Source: Talinum fruticosum
Lineage: Eukaryota > Streptophyta > Magnoliopsida > Caryophyllales > Talinaceae
Direction: 5' to 3'
NCBI GenBank assembly: GCA_021018815.1
Contig: JAITYX010000049.1
Location: 2,480,001-2,544,000 of the forward strand
Length of the DNA stretch: 64,000 bases
Made by a program: the position numbers and the translations under genes. Under the pieces are notes generated by a model, which ran no database searches, was not told the DNA's origin, and was given only the letters and a program-made list of their open reading frames with translations. Of the stretch, positions 26,107 through 38,229 are shown piece after piece; positions within the stretch are counted from its first letter, which is position 1, and every line of letters begins with the position of its first letter.

Positions 26107-28199
26107 TTCTATCTAGGGAATCAGGTATAAGACTTTCTCACTTATAAAGTTTTGATTCCAAGTCATTCCTTGTGTCTTAGAAACTTTTCCGAGTGGTATG
26201 GTACTTTCTCCGAGTGTTATAGAAATTTTCTCATGCATTTAGGCATGACTCGTGTGACTCAAAAATCATCTCTCGCATGTTTTGCTCGGTTCGAATCACT
26301 TAACACTCGGATATATCGCATGATTCAAACATTATCTTTTCGCACTCGAGTCCGGTATTTTAGTTTGAATTGCGTTTAGTCTAAATCAAGTCTGTTTACC
26401 CCGATATTTCGTATTTGACTTGATTTACTTTTAGACCGACTCGGATGGAATTTTGAGTATCATGAATATTAGACTCGGAAAATTCCATTCCTTTTCGACC
26501 CGGATAATTAGCCACTTAATTATCTTAATCATATTATTATCTCGTGTCTAATCTTGGACCAAAGTATTTTATACTTTGAGAACCAAATTGATTTACATTT
26601 TTAGATGATTCAAACGAGGCTATCCTATATTTGAAATACAAAAGTAACCGGCTTCAAAACGTCAAATCACCAGCAGACAAGGCTTTTTCCACCTCCGACC
26701 TAGCCTCGGACACTCGTGTCGGGGTTGTCTGTTTCCGAAATGGAAATATGCAACACTAAGCTCAACGGTGGTTTCCACCTTACTTCTAAAGACACCACCA
26801 AGTGGTTTTAGGCACTATCATGGGAGTCAAGAGTCGTTGTCTAACGTTCACATATCAACGGATATTTTCCGAGTGACTCGGAAAATCCTACACAACGGTC
26901 ATAAAGGAGCTTCCAGTCGGAAGATGGACACAACGGCTAAGCCGCTTGGTCATCTATAAAAGGAAGCCAACTCTCAAGACTTGAAGATTGCCGAAGCTAC
27001 TGTTAATACACATACTTGATCGAAAGTCTTTGTATTCATTCTCAATCTTCTACTTATAACTCCCACTCTGTAATTCATTATATTCTGAGTTGTAAGGTCT
27101 TGTACTTAGTTACAAATACTTTCTTTCTTACTCTCTAAGTAAGGTCCCTTGACCGAGCTGTAAGGGTTAACTCAGCTCGCTTGTCCCTAGCTGTAAAGGT
27201 TATCTCAGCTAGGAAGTACTAGATCAAATAAGGGAATTTCGAGTCTAGGAAAAACTTGTAAAGAGTTGTTTAAGGGAGCAACTCCGGGTTCGATCGATCC
27301 ATCGTATTTTGTGGACTCAAAATAGTGGATTTGACTTCGTGCTTGGATTAGCACGGTCCGTGGTTTTTGCCCTAGGAGGGTTTCCACGTATTTTCTGTGT
27401 CTTCACTTTCTGAGTACATTCTAGACTCGACAGACTCAAAGTTTTAGTTTAATCTGCTTCTTTACTCTTCACCGTATTCCGAGTTCATACTTTTTGACCC
27501 CAATATAGACTTAGAATTTGCTTCGTTTGCACTTTGTTCAAAAGAGTTTGATTTTCGAAAAAATCTTCCACCACCCTATTCACCCCCTCTAGGGTGACTT
27601 AGTCTCTCCCCGAGCAAACCTTCAATACGATCTTTGAATTGGTGCGAGCTTCTGGCCGACCGAGAACCCGAGTTGAAGCCGCGCGGTGGAATTGAAAGGC
27701 CTAAGCCCCGATAATTGATAATTAGGCGGGGGCCACTTAATTAGGTGACAAAACTTGATTTGCAAATGATTCATTATTAGTTGTATATATGAGAAATGTC
27801 GAGATTTGATGAAACATGTGAGTTTTCGAAAGGTACAGGCAATGAACATACCTAAACCGAGAACATTTGTTTCTCCCCTTTTATAAAAATTCAAGTTACT
27901 AACTAATCGGCAATGTAAGTGACCCGAGTTCTGTTTCAAATAGATTTTTGTTGTTAATAATGTATCTCTTGAATTTTAATAGTTGAATTTATATAAGCAT
28001 TGACAATTCATTTCATTTCCTATACTTATACGAGAATCGATTAAACTAACGTTTGTATTACTCAACTTTATTGCGTTAACTCCATTTCAAATATTGAATA
28101 TAATACATATTAACTAAAGAAGTTGATTAGGCTAATTAGATACTCAATGATTTTGATGTAATTCAATTTGTTAGTTGCCTTGGATTGAAAATGATGTAT

Positions 28200-29380
28200 A
28201 TATATATGTATACCTAAACAAACACTTATTCCTAATTTATTCCTTACTTCTCCCTTCCCCGCATTCAAAACCCATAGTTAAGTAATTAATTAATCCGTCA
28301 AATGCCTTTCCATAGGAAGGTTTCACAATTTGCCGAATTGCCCAAAATTCACACGTACACCATTTTAAGGTGATGAGCATTATTCCTTCAACAAATTCAC
28401 ATTCACAACCACAATTAGGTATACTTAAAGCTCAAATTTTTCTCACACTTCTACACTTACACATTATTTTATTTCAATCTCTACATACACATTCCCATTC
28501 GTTTGCTCAATATAACCCTTTCCACAAAATAACAAATCCATCAATTTACTCAATTCTATAATAAAACATCCCCAATCTCATTCACTAATTTATAATTTCC
28601 CAAAAGAAATCACATTAATTCACATTCATACAATCAATTCATCAAAATACCAAACCGCAACCATCCACACCAATTCGGATTTTCCCAATATAATCTTTAA
28701 ATTCACTCCGTAAACATATTTCTAAATCGATGATTCAATTTCACAACTACCATAACCGAGTAAATAACAATGTGTAATAATCTAGGGTTTGGGGTTTTAC
28801 CTTCAAGTACAAAGAGAGGAAGTCGGGAGGAGAGGCAGAGGAGGTGGTGCGTGGCGGCTGCACCGCTAAACACCGGGCAGGGCGGCGACTAGCTTCGGCG
28901 GCCGCTGCGGCGGGTGGTTTGCTGCTAAGTGGTCACGGCAGGGGAACCAGGAAATAGAGGAGCCGGGCCACGCGGGGAAAGAGAGGGGGAGAGCGAGAGC
29001 GCCGAGAGAGGGGGTCAAGGATGGCCGGCGCCGGCTCGTCGGCCGCCGTCGGTTGTGTTGGTGGCCGACGATGGTGACGACGGTGAGGCGGGGCGACGAC
29101 AGCGAGGGGGAGAAGCAGGGGACAAGACAGCAGGGAAACCGAAATGAGGGAAATGGAAACCGAAGTTTTGCTCTGTTATTTCTATCTCTCACTTTATTCT
29201 TTTTTTTTTGTAAACATTTCCGGATAAATCCATTTCTGGATTTTTCTTTCAAAAAGATCTGATTTATTTATTTATTTTAAATTTATTTATTTATTTATTT
29301 TTTAATTTTGTTTTCTTTTATTGTTACTTGTTACTTTTTAATTTTATTTGAAGACTCGATACATCGCTCAACGCATTTCG
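28200..29380 (-). other. Distal part of the gypsy-type solo LTR with GC-rich leader-like block
   Basis: AT-rich sequence, then a GC-rich stretch at 28,840-29,150 (purine-rich on plus, pyrimidine-rich on minus), then TTTATT runs near 29,260-29,310. The 128-residue minus frame at 29252-28866 is Pro/Ser/Arg-rich with no domain and is probably an LTR leader, not a gene. Confidence 0.45.
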
Positions 29381-29858
29381 AGTTACATTACATGAATAAT
29401 AATAAAAAAATTGGATCTCGCCAACTAGGGTAGAGGCCAAGACTAATCTCCGCAGCTCGTGGCCTCCGGCGGCGCCGCCACCCTCGGGTGCGAGCCGTTG
29501 CCCGGGCCGTGGGGTTAGCAGTGGTGGCTTTGGTCAAGATTGGTGTTTTCACACCGATCCGGCCCTAAAGCCTCATGGTAGATTTAGAACCCTAATTTTT
29601 ATCTTTCAATTAGGAAATAACATCCCGCAACTTCTAACAATAATTGCCGAAATAAAATGATTAATAAAAATCGTCAATCAAACTCTGGTCTAATTCATTT
29701 TAAATTAGATTCAATAAAATTCGAAAATCTTAATAAAAAGGTTCATCCCCACATTCCAAAATTGATTTTCAAAATCATCTTCAAAATCAATCTTTAAAAA
29801 AGAGACCCGACACAAGTGGGGAAACTCGGCGAGCCCCGACCTAGCTGTGGTTCCTACA

Positions 29859-30150
29859 ACGGGTACAACACGGATGAAGCACGACCGTGCGGTCTATTTC
29901 AGCAAAATTGTTTTAGAAGTGCCATGAGGAGGCACGATTTAAGCATGGTTGAAGCACGATCGGTGCGGAGCAAAATTTCCGAAGCATCATGAGCTCGCAC
30001 AAGTACAACACGGGTAAAGCACGACCGTGCGGTCTATTTCGGTGAAATTGTTTCGAAGTGCCATGAGGAAGCATAGTTTAAGCATGGTTGAAGCACGACC
30101 AATGCTCGAGTGGTAGCACGACCGTGCTCGAGGCTCGGCACGCCTGTGCG
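29859..30150. repeat. Tandem array, right part
   Basis: Two further units with GAAGCACGACCGTGCGGTCT, ATGAGGAAGCATAGTTTAAG and GAGCAAAATTTCCGAAGC. They continue the array broken at 21089; the shared ACGGG at the junction is the target duplication of the inserted LTR. Confidence 0.8.
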
Positions 30151-30602
30151 TGTCGTCTAGCTAGATTGAAAAACCTAATTTCGTGTCCTATTTCAACTTT
30201 TTCGGTTTCTTCTTCCTCCAACCCTAGCACTCGTCTCGTGGCCTTTCTTCTCCACGCCGTGCTTCCACTCCAAATCCGTCCAAATCTCTTCCGTTTCATC
30301 AATTCCACCTTCAATCCTCATTCTCCACACAATTTTATCCCTAACCATCCCCATTTCATCCATCTTCATCCACCAAATTCCATATTTTCTCTCTCCTCAA
30401 GTTCATCCTCCATTATTGCATTTTTGAGGTTGAGGTGAGAGAAACCTTGCCTTTGAAGTTGTCCAAGGCTTTGGAAAGCCCAAATTCACCACTTTTGCCC
30501 AATTTTAGTGAGTTTTCTTCACTTATTTGATGCCTCAAAGAGGGCTTACGAATTTCTCAAAGGGGTGCTACATTTCTACATTTCTAACCTTCAAGCTTCA
30601 CA

Positions 30603-31590
30603 ATGGCTCCATCCAAGAGGGCTAGAACTCAACCCGAGTAATTTGCACAATGGGGTGCTCAACCCCGAGGTAATTCCTCCAACCCTTTTGGTATAGTTTT
30701 CTCTAGCAATACTCATCAAGATGATTTAGGAGGTTAGCTTCCCGTCCCATCTCTCGCACCTAGGCATTTTGATATTGACTTCCTGAAATCAATTGATCTT
30801 TGGGATGAGTTGAGTCATTTGCTTAATATTTTAGGATTACAAGGGTTTGCTCAAGGCATTCGTTGGGGTGCCTATGAGGGGCTAGTTAGGGAGTTTTACA
30901 GCTCATTTAAGTTTGAGGATAGGAGGAAGGGCCAATTGGGTATTCCCGAAGTCTCTTTTCGACTTTTCAATCGGGACTTTGGAATGTCCAGTGAAGAATT
31001 TTGTCGCTAACTCAACATTAACTAAGGCAGCCACTTTTTGCAACCCTTTAATTCAGGTCCTGCAATGGTTCCTCGCCCATACGATGTTTGCCCGTGGTGA
31101 TAGTCACAACACTCGTTAGGAGCGATGAGCTCTTCCTTCTCCGGGCCGCCTTGCATGGTCATCAAGTGAACTGTGGCATTAATCTTCTTACCCATATTCA
31201 ATCCCAGTGCCTCAAGTGCTAATGTTGTCCTTGCTCATAGTGGGGTAATCACGGCACTTGCCATGAGTTTGGAGCTTGATGTTTCACAATTACCTATACT
31301 CCACCGTAGTTCCATCATCAACGGGTGCGCCTTGGTGAACATGGATATTTTCGACTCTATCAACGACGGTATTTGGGGCCGTCACCATAACAAGCCCTTC
31401 TTTGCACTCCCCAACAAGGAGTGCACCACCATCACCAACAAGGCCAACTGGAGTTATTCTCGGGATGTCGCTATGGGCCCCTCCCACCAAGCGGACACCT
31501 CGTCTTCCGCTCAACCTACCCAGCTCGAGGAGCCTCCTCCTTCTTCTTCCACCGATGAGCCCTCCATGTTTCGCACAATCCTCAATTAGC
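30603..31590 (+). pseudogene. Plant-transposon-domain ORF of an Athila-like gypsy element
   Basis: Starts MAPSKRARTQPE and runs through LVREFYSSFKF and VSFRLFNRDFGMSSEEFCR, then MFARGDSHNTR, VLAHSGVITALAMSLELD and WGRHHNKPFF in other frames. This matches the 'putative plant transposon protein' domain found in Athila-type elements in the extra ORF near the 3' LTR. Its role is not established. Stops and frame changes after about 30,635, 30,755 and 31,008 break it. Downstream are FIEDNESLSMGGG-type text, a polypurine tract and an LTR start, which fix its position at the 3' end of an element. Confidence 0.7.
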
Positions 31591-32123
31591 TCAATGTGCT
31601 CCAATTAGGGTAAGTAGATATGCGCGACATAATGCGCTTGAATCAAGCAAACCCTCGGGAGCATCAATAGGAGGGTCGGCCACCTCAAGCACATTGCACA
31701 TATGCCTACTACCATTATAGGGTGCTGTACCCTCCCCGATTGGACGCCACCGGAGCACCCGGAGTCCGATTGACCCCCACCGTGAGTTCCCCTTTTGTCC
31801 TTTACTCCTTTTGATTTCTCGCATTTCATTGAGGACAATGAAAGTCCTAAGCATGGGGGCGGGGTGGTTTACCTTGTTAGACACTCGGATATGATGTTTT
31901 GATTGGAGATTTGGGTGAATAGTAGTTGAGGTTGTACATGATCATCATCATCTTTATTTAAGTTTGCATTTAGGCGTTGCATTAGTTACATTTTCATATT
32001 TTTGTTTGTAGTTAGTTTCTTGCATCTTAGTGCATTTAGGTTAGTTTTAACCCTTCCTTTATTGGCTAGTTTTCATCTTCATTTAGGTTTGCACTTAGAC
32101 ATTGCATTACAAGCAATGAGTAT

Positions 32124-32142
32124 GCATTGGAGGGGAGGGGGT
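32124..32142 (+). other. Polypurine tract before a 3' LTR
   Basis: A GGAGGGGAGGGGG-type run immediately precedes TTGATAAACCACAAC. A purine run next to a TG-starting LTR is the plus-strand primer site of LTR retrotransposons. Confidence 0.65.
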
Positions 32143-32700
32143 TGATAAACCACAACTTTACGGGTTTTTTACGTTATTTTATTGACTAATTTTAACCCTT
32201 CAAACGCCTTATTACCCAAACTCTTATTTGATTTAGCTGACTTTCTTCATTGATGATTAAAGTGTGCGAATTTCTATCTTTTCAAGTAATCCCGCCTTTT
32301 ATGATGAAGAATACATTTTTCGAGATGCCAAGGAAGACATCGGGAAGCCATAGAAGGTCGAGAGGGAAAGAAACCAAGCGAAGTCGGCACTCGGTTTCGC
32401 TTTTTGGCCTTTTACCCCGTAAACTATTAATTTTCCGTATATAATTTTCATTCTACGTTCTTAGCCTAATGTTCTCTCTACTTTTCAGTACTTATTTGAA
32501 TAATTAAGAGACTAAAGCTTGGAGTTACTTTTGGATTAATTACAGTCTAACTCAACTGTGGACATCATTATTCACCCCCACGCGGTGTAGAGTACTGCGA
32601 AGGAACTCCTCACCTAAAGCGATTTAAGCTTGTCAAATGTTGAGTTTGGCCACTATCATCAAATTATAAAATATATATAATGACCGTAATAAGCAATGAA
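32143..32700 (+). mobile_element. Start of a 3' LTR (Athila-like), right end unresolved
   Basis: Begins TGATAAACCACAACTTTACG after the polypurine tract. No second copy is in the window, so the end is not defined; the stated end is approximate. Confidence 0.5.
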
Positions 32701-34400
32701 CGGTGAATTTGACGACATTAATTATTCATTACAAAAACATTTAGTGGGAGTCATAATTACCTAAGGGCGGGGGTGGATAACCATAACCCGCGGTTGTAAA
32801 TCATATCTAAGTGCTTCACACAATTGAAAACGAGAACCTCACAAGTACTACAAGAAAAGTTGTAACTCATTTATCATTATCACACCAAACCGGAACATCA
32901 TACAATGTCCACAATGTAGAATAAGCTAATACAAAGTGGTGTACAAAGCGGAAGGAGTACACACTCATAACCTCATACTTGAAAGACTTGCTTTTGTTTT
33001 CTCGTTTGTTGGGTGTTGCTACAATAGTAACACTCACTCGAATCCCCTAACACAAGTAATGTAAATATAACATGTCACAACAAATTGGTGGACCAAATCC
33101 TTCGTATATGCGAAATAAGTGGAGGATTGAGAAATGACAACTTACATTGATGACAAAGGAGACACAGCTGGCGTCAACAATCATGCTACTCGAGATGGAA
33201 TACGGACAGGTCCCACAACACAATGACTCCTCCAATGAACCCAAATATGTCACAATAAAAGGACTCCATACCATGTGCTACAACTAGCAGCGTCTTTGCG
33301 TTCTTCCCAACACAACGTGTCTCTCGTCAACGACGGCTACGGGGATGAATGATGGATCTAATAGTGTACAAGTTTGGCCTAAAAGAAGCCCCAGGTATTC
33401 CTTTACAATTCCATGCATAAATAACCATGTCCTCATGCATAACACCTGCTACGGGTGGACACACCCCACCATAGGACGTTATTGTTGTAGCTTGTACATC
33501 ATAAAGGACGCCGTTCAACTCTTCTAAGGTCCTCATGTGAATATCCATTTTTCCGCCAACATATCCTTTAGGTACAACAAACATGTATGTGTTGTCCGTC
33601 CAACCACCATACTTGGATTCCTATGACATTGGACCATATAGTGTACATCCCTTAGGGAACGTACGTTGGTGCCGGGATGGGATAAATGTCAAACACTTCC
33701 AACAAATGAGGACCTTCACTCATATGCTCTAAATGCAAAGCCCGTCTTCCGTCCTACCATACACCGGCTCTCCACTCGGGTTCCAAATGCTTGGAAAACT
33801 CCCTTACGATAGGTATTTTCCCCGGGATAATGCGCCCGCAGGGAGTCGACACTTCAAGTTCCGCGAGCGTTTATGGCCGCTGGAGTTGAAGTTATCATCC
33901 CAACATCTAACTGGGAAATCCATGAAATATTAGATGGTCGGGTTCGTTAGTGGAATGAACCTGTCACCATTAAGCCAACCAATATCAATGATGTTGCTCC
34001 AAGCATCTCAAACTTCACCCATGTCAACACGGATGTCTTATATGCTTGATATTGTAAACCGACATGATTATATTTGTAAAAATTCGTAAATACGCAGGTA
34101 AATGTGGAAGATCACAATGCTTTTAAGCGCATATTCATGATAATACATGCATATAAGAAAATGACATTGGAGAAGGACGCCCATTGGAGAAGTTAAGCTG
34201 GAAAAGTGTTGAGCAATGAGAGGGAGGAGAGTGGAGCACATGTCCAGCAGTTGAGAAATGAATACAGGGTCAATTAGGGAAATGCAACATATAAAAGTTG
34301 AGGGTAATAAAGATAACACAAATGTTCATTTATTATTTGTGCACTTATTGTTCCAACCAAAGTCAATTTCTTTATTAATGAAGATGGTGGTCTTCCTCAC
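32700..34400. other. Unassigned transposon-derived sequence
   Basis: The longest frames are on minus (33584-33327, with KGYVGGKMDIHMRTLEEL and VCPPVAGVMHEDMVIY) and on plus (33733-33933). I do not recognise a domain with confidence; the YVGGKMDIHM text loosely recalls MULE N-terminal regions. A donor-like GTAAG follows the minus frames near 33,145. Most likely decayed mobile-element coding sequence. Confidence 0.3.
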
Positions 34401-34423
34401 TATTTAAACCACAACAAAGAAGA

Positions 34424-34970
34424 TTGGTCCCAATCCACACACTCAATTTTCTTATTCTCGAGAATTTCGGTTCTAGTAAAACCCTTCAACCATGGTTATC
34501 TACTATGACTCGTGGTTTGGAAGCTTGTGAATTTGAGACCCGAGATCATTACCGCAGACGTTGCATAGGTTGTCCGAAGAAATTGACTATGGTAATCACC
34601 TATCATTTTCTAACCGATCGAATCTTTTTTTTTATTTATCCTCATTTTTAGACCCATACATTTACGTCTTCATACGATGTACATCTTTTGTATAGGATGA
34701 GCTTTAATGTAGTTTCCGCAACTACATTGACTCGAGTATCCCTAATAAGCGAAGGATGTCATTAACGACTTGGTTGCTGAATTAAGAGAAATTAGGGACA
34801 CAATGATCGAAGAACGGAACTTTGTCCACTGGACTTGTGAATCGGACATGAAAGCACATGCTAAGTTGAGGGAACACCTCCGGAAGATTAATCTGCGCCT
34901 CCGCATTGCATACACCGTCATTATCGTTCTTGTTGGCAACGTTTTAATCCAAATAGTTCCATTTAAGTGA
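34424..34970 (+). pseudogene. GRF-type zinc-finger / C-terminal membrane-anchor protein, transposon-associated, broken
   Basis: An upstream block (34424-34590) has CEFETRDHYRRRCIGCPKK, matching the distal half of a GRF-type finger. A downstream block (34770-34970) has charged, heptad-like text (AELREIRDTMIEERNF, AHAKLREHLRKI) followed by one hydrophobic span, YTVIIVLVGNVLIQIV, at the C-terminus. Finger, coiled coil and terminal membrane span are the usual layout of GRF proteins that are repeated in plant genomes, often within mobile elements. The blocks are separated by stops or an intron (donor-like GGTAATC near 34,590; acceptor-like region near 34,695). A copia element inserted just after the stop. 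Confidence 0.55.
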
Positions 34971-34974
34971 TGGA

Positions 34975-36408
34975 TGAAGACTCGGTATAAATCTCTATCT
35001 CTCTTAGGTTTTTAATTTTAAGTCATTCTCGTATCCTTTATAAACTTCTATCTAAGTTTTCATTTTGTTCCGACTCACTCGTAAAGCGCCTTACTACATG
35101 TCTTTGTCACTGGTGTTTCGACTCACTCGGACATCACTCACAACCATCATATGACCAAATAATTTTTCTAAACACTTTCTCCGAGCACCGACTTTGTATT
35201 GCAACATGAAAAGAATTACAACGTTAATTCTTTATTCCGAGTCGATTGACTTCCTTGAGAATTATTTAACTAGATCAAGTTGCTATATCCCGATATTTTA
35301 CTTTCTCTAACTTGATCAGCTTAGGATTGACTTAAGATGGAATTTGATTATATTGAATATTAGACTCGGAAAATTCCATTCTTTTAGGGCAAATATAATT
35401 AAGCATTTAATTACTCAAATTTAATGATTATCTCGTGCCTAATCTTGGACAAAAGTATTGTTATACTTTGAGAACCTATGTAGTTTGCTTTTGCGAGTTA
35501 TTCAAACGAGGCTAATCTATTTTTGAATTACAAAAGCAACCGGCTTCTAACCGTTAACCACCAAGTAGACAAGTTTTGGCTACTTCTAGACAAGGCTCAA
35601 ATACCGTGTTAGGGTTGTTTGTTTCCCAAACTGGAAAATTCGAACTCTAGTCCTAACAGCTTGTTTCCATCGCAGCTTTTAGTCACCACGAAGTGATTGG
35701 ACTATCTTTTAGAGCCAAGAGCCATTGCACAATGTTCACATGCCAACGGATCTTTTTGAGTGACTCGGATAGCCATTATAATGGCTAGTGAAGACTTCAG
35801 ATCCAAAAATAACCGTCAACAGATCACTCGCTTGGGTGTCGATAAATAGAAGCCCCTTTGCAAGACTTGAAGGTTGCTGGAATTATTGTTGAACCTATTA
35901 TTGGATTCATTCTTACTCAATCTTCTACTTACAACTCCAATTCTGTATTTAATATTCTCTCGAGTTGTAAATAAAGTCTTGTAATCAATTACATACTTCT
36001 CTTACTTTCTTAGTAAGTCCGTTGATTGAGCTGTAAGGGTTAACTCAACTCAGCTTGTTCTTGATTGTAATGGTTACCTCGGTTAGGAAGTACTAGATCG
36101 GATAAGGGAACTTCGAGTCTAGGAAAACATTGTAAGGCATTGTTTAAGGGAGGAATTCGGATGAGTCGGTCCTTTGTATTTTGTGGATTTAAAATAGTGG
36201 ATTTGACTTGGTACTTGGATTAGCACTGTTCGTGGTTTTCTCGTCCCTGGAGGGTTTCCACGTATGTATGTGTTATTGTCTTTCCGAGTCCACTCTAGAG
36301 TCAAAATCTGCTTTTACTCGTATTGGTGCAAAAATTGTTTAATTTTCTTCAAGCACCCTATTCACCCCCTTCTAGGGTGAGTTAGACTCTATAAAGAGCA
36401 AACCTTCA
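34975..36408 (+). repeat. Left LTR of the Sirevirus-like copia element
   Basis: Runs from TGAAGACTCGG to AACCTTCA. A TATA-like GATAAATAGAAG lies near 35,840. Confidence 0.85.
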
Positions 36409-36427
36409 ATTGGTATCCGAGCCTAGC
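36409..36427 (+). other. Primer-binding site, initiator tRNA-Met type
   Basis: ATTGGTATCCGAGCCTAG immediately follows the left LTR. TGGTATC-x-GAGC is the usual copia primer site complementary to the tRNA-Met 3' end. Confidence 0.75.
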
Positions 36428-36467
36428 CTTCCAAAAGGATTTAACCATCCGAGGGTGTAAAGATCGG

Positions 36468-37800
36468 ATGGCTCGGAACAATGGAGAGTTCGATGAAGGA
36501 AAATCATCCACTAGCACCACCAAAGTTCAAAGGGTCAAACTTTGCACATTGAAAGAAGATGATGGAGTGTTTCCTGATGGACAACAATGAAGATGTTTGG
36601 AACATCATCCAAGCAAGCAACTACATTCTAATGAAGATGAAGAATGGAACCACTGTGTCTAAAGCCAAATCTGAGTTCACCAATGAAGATACCGATAAGT
36701 TCGTAAAGAACTTCAAAGCTATGAACACAATGAATGTGTGCCATTAACACCGAAGAATACAATAGAGTCTCAACTCTGTGATATAGCCAAAGAGGTGTGG
36801 GACACTCTTGTCAACACCTATGAAGGAACAAGCCAAGTGAAGCAGGCAAAGATAAGTCAATATCTTCATGAGTATGAGCTGTTCAAGATGGAGCCGAAGA
36901 AAACACCACTTAGATGTATGTTCGGTTCACAAAGATTACTAATAATCTCAAATATCCGGGTATAAAGGTCTCTCATGAAGAAATGTCTAAAAAGATTTTG
37001 AGAAGTCTGCTAAAGAAGATATGGAGTCCCAAGGTGACATCCATTGAAGAAGCTCAGAACCTCTCTCAACTCATACCAAATGAGCTTATTGGGAAATTAC
37101 TTACCCACAAGATTCATATGGAAGATGAAGATGCCAAGGTCAGCACCAAAAGGAACATATCACTAAAGACATCGAAAGCAGATGTGAAAGTCTCGAGCTC
37201 CTTAGAATCGAAGAGGATCTTATGACACTCATAGCTCGCGGCTTCAAGAGAATGATGAAATACAAGAAGTGGGAAAAGAGGCCAAAAGATGAGTTTTATA
37301 AAAAGGATAAAAAGGACATAAAAGGTAAATATTCATCCCCTTCAAAGTTGTCTTTATCTAAGAACTCTAGTTGTTTTGAATGCGGCAGCAAGGAGCACAT
37401 AATTTCCCAAAAGAAAAAAGGACAAAAAGAAGAAGGCTATGATGGCTACCTGAGTGATGACGACTCATCCGAAGAAGATGATTCTAACAACTCAAAGTGT
37501 CTTATGGCACTTACAGATTCGGAAGCTAAATCTGAGTTAGACAATAAGAGCTCGGATATTGAGGAGGTAATTAAATATTTTCTCAAATTCTCCAAAGTTG
37601 ACTTGGCTAGATATATTTATACTTTGAAAGAAAAGTCCAATTCGACTCTTTACTCGTTCAAAGAAAAACTTGCGTCTCTTATTACTAAGAGCAATGTTTT
37701 GAAAAATGAGTTAGAAAACCCGAGACAAAATCTGAAAGTACTTAAGACCAGTACTCAAGAAAATGAGAGTGAGTCTCGAGTCACTCGTAAGAGAGAATGA
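36468..37800 (+). pseudogene. Copia gag of the Sirevirus-like element
   Basis: Starts MARNNGEFDEGKSST and continues as MECFLMDNNEDVWNIIQASN, EVWDTLVNTYEGTSQVKQAK, LMTLIARGFKRMMKYKKWEK and the knuckle SCFECGSKEHIISQ, whose fourth ligand (Cys) is absent. A Ser/Glu-rich tail and a coiled-coil-like end (YSFKEKLASLITKSNVLKNE) follow. Frame changes at about 36,540, 36,745 and 36,940 break it. Confidence 0.82.
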
Positions 37801-38229
37801 GCAACCGAAAAGGAAGCTCAGTGAGTCTTAAGAGTTTGTTTTAAAACCCACTAAAGGTTAGAAAAACCTTGATCTTTTACTCGGCTCTCAGTGTGTCTCA
37901 TTCAGGAAAGAAGGACTTGGCTATAATGAAGAAGAGGAATCTAATTCCTATTCAAATCTTTTCAAAACCGATTCTAGAACTCGTAAGGTTCGAGAAGGCC
38001 GAGCATGGTCCTATTCATAAGAATGAAAAGAGGACTCGAGCCTAGACCTTACAAGAAAAAGCCTTCTCCACCTATTTACAAAAGAAAAGATTTTGAAAAG
38101 AAGGAGACACATACTCGGCTTTCCGAAGGAAGACTTAGAATCGAACTAGCACCCAAAATTATTCAAATCCGGGCTCGCAAGAGTACTCTTCCTCGAAAAG
38201 GACCACATAGAGGGAGTTACTAGGTTCGT

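Larger units (their letters stand above)
23357..27624 (+). mobile_element. Internally deleted copia retrotransposon (two LTRs plus gag)
   Basis: The left LTR is 23357-24913 and the right LTR about 26107-27624. Both end GCAAACCTTCA and share TTCTATCTAGGGAATCAGG, the CTATAAAAGG box and ATTCACCCCCTCTAGGGTGA. After the left LTR comes TTGGTATCGAGC, a primer-binding site of the initiator tRNA-Met type usual for copia. A gag pseudogene follows and then runs straight into the right LTR, whose first ~35 bp are missing. Protease, integrase, RT and RNase H are absent, so one deletion removed them with the LTR start. Confidence 0.88.
22702..29392 (-). mobile_element. Gypsy-type solo LTR (family shared with 58838-62856), split by a copia element
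   Basis: Read on plus it starts TGTAACGCCCGC and ends ATTACA. Without the nested copia (23357-27624) it is about 2.42 kb, nearly the same as the related element at 58838-62856. The two share blocks such as ATTTTAATTGAGCGCACGCA and GGTACAGGCAATGAACATAC. It sits inside the Ogre/Tat-like LTR. Minus orientation is inferred from a TATA box in the sister copy and a pyrimidine-rich leader-like block on minus (29,250-28,860). No coding domain is present, and the target duplication is not clear here. Confidence 0.7.
21090..29858 (+). mobile_element. Ogre/Tat-like gypsy solo LTR, split by a nested insertion
   Basis: It begins TGTAGACACCAAAAAG and ends GGTTCCTACA, flanked by ACGTG (21085-21089) and ACGGG (29859-29863), a 5-bp target duplication with one mismatch. 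Removing the insertion 22702-29392 leaves about 2.08 kb. That matches the LTR at 53976-55979 along its length: same start, CCCTATAAATAG box, GGCGACTCCT block and CGGCGAGCCCCG end. No internal retrotransposon region is attached, so this is a solo LTR left by LTR-LTR recombination. The Ogre/Tat lineage is inferred from the LTR start and primer-site type. Confidence 0.85.

Noticed and set aside
28866..29252. 128-residue minus-strand open frame, Pro/Ser/Arg-rich
   Set aside because: It lies inside a gypsy-type LTR in a GC-rich, strand-biased island. The composition reflects purine/pyrimidine bias and there is no domain.
36409..36427. Possible tRNA gene fragment at TGGTATCCGAGC
   Set aside because: It is a retrotransposon primer-binding site next to an LTR. 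No cloverleaf can be drawn around it.
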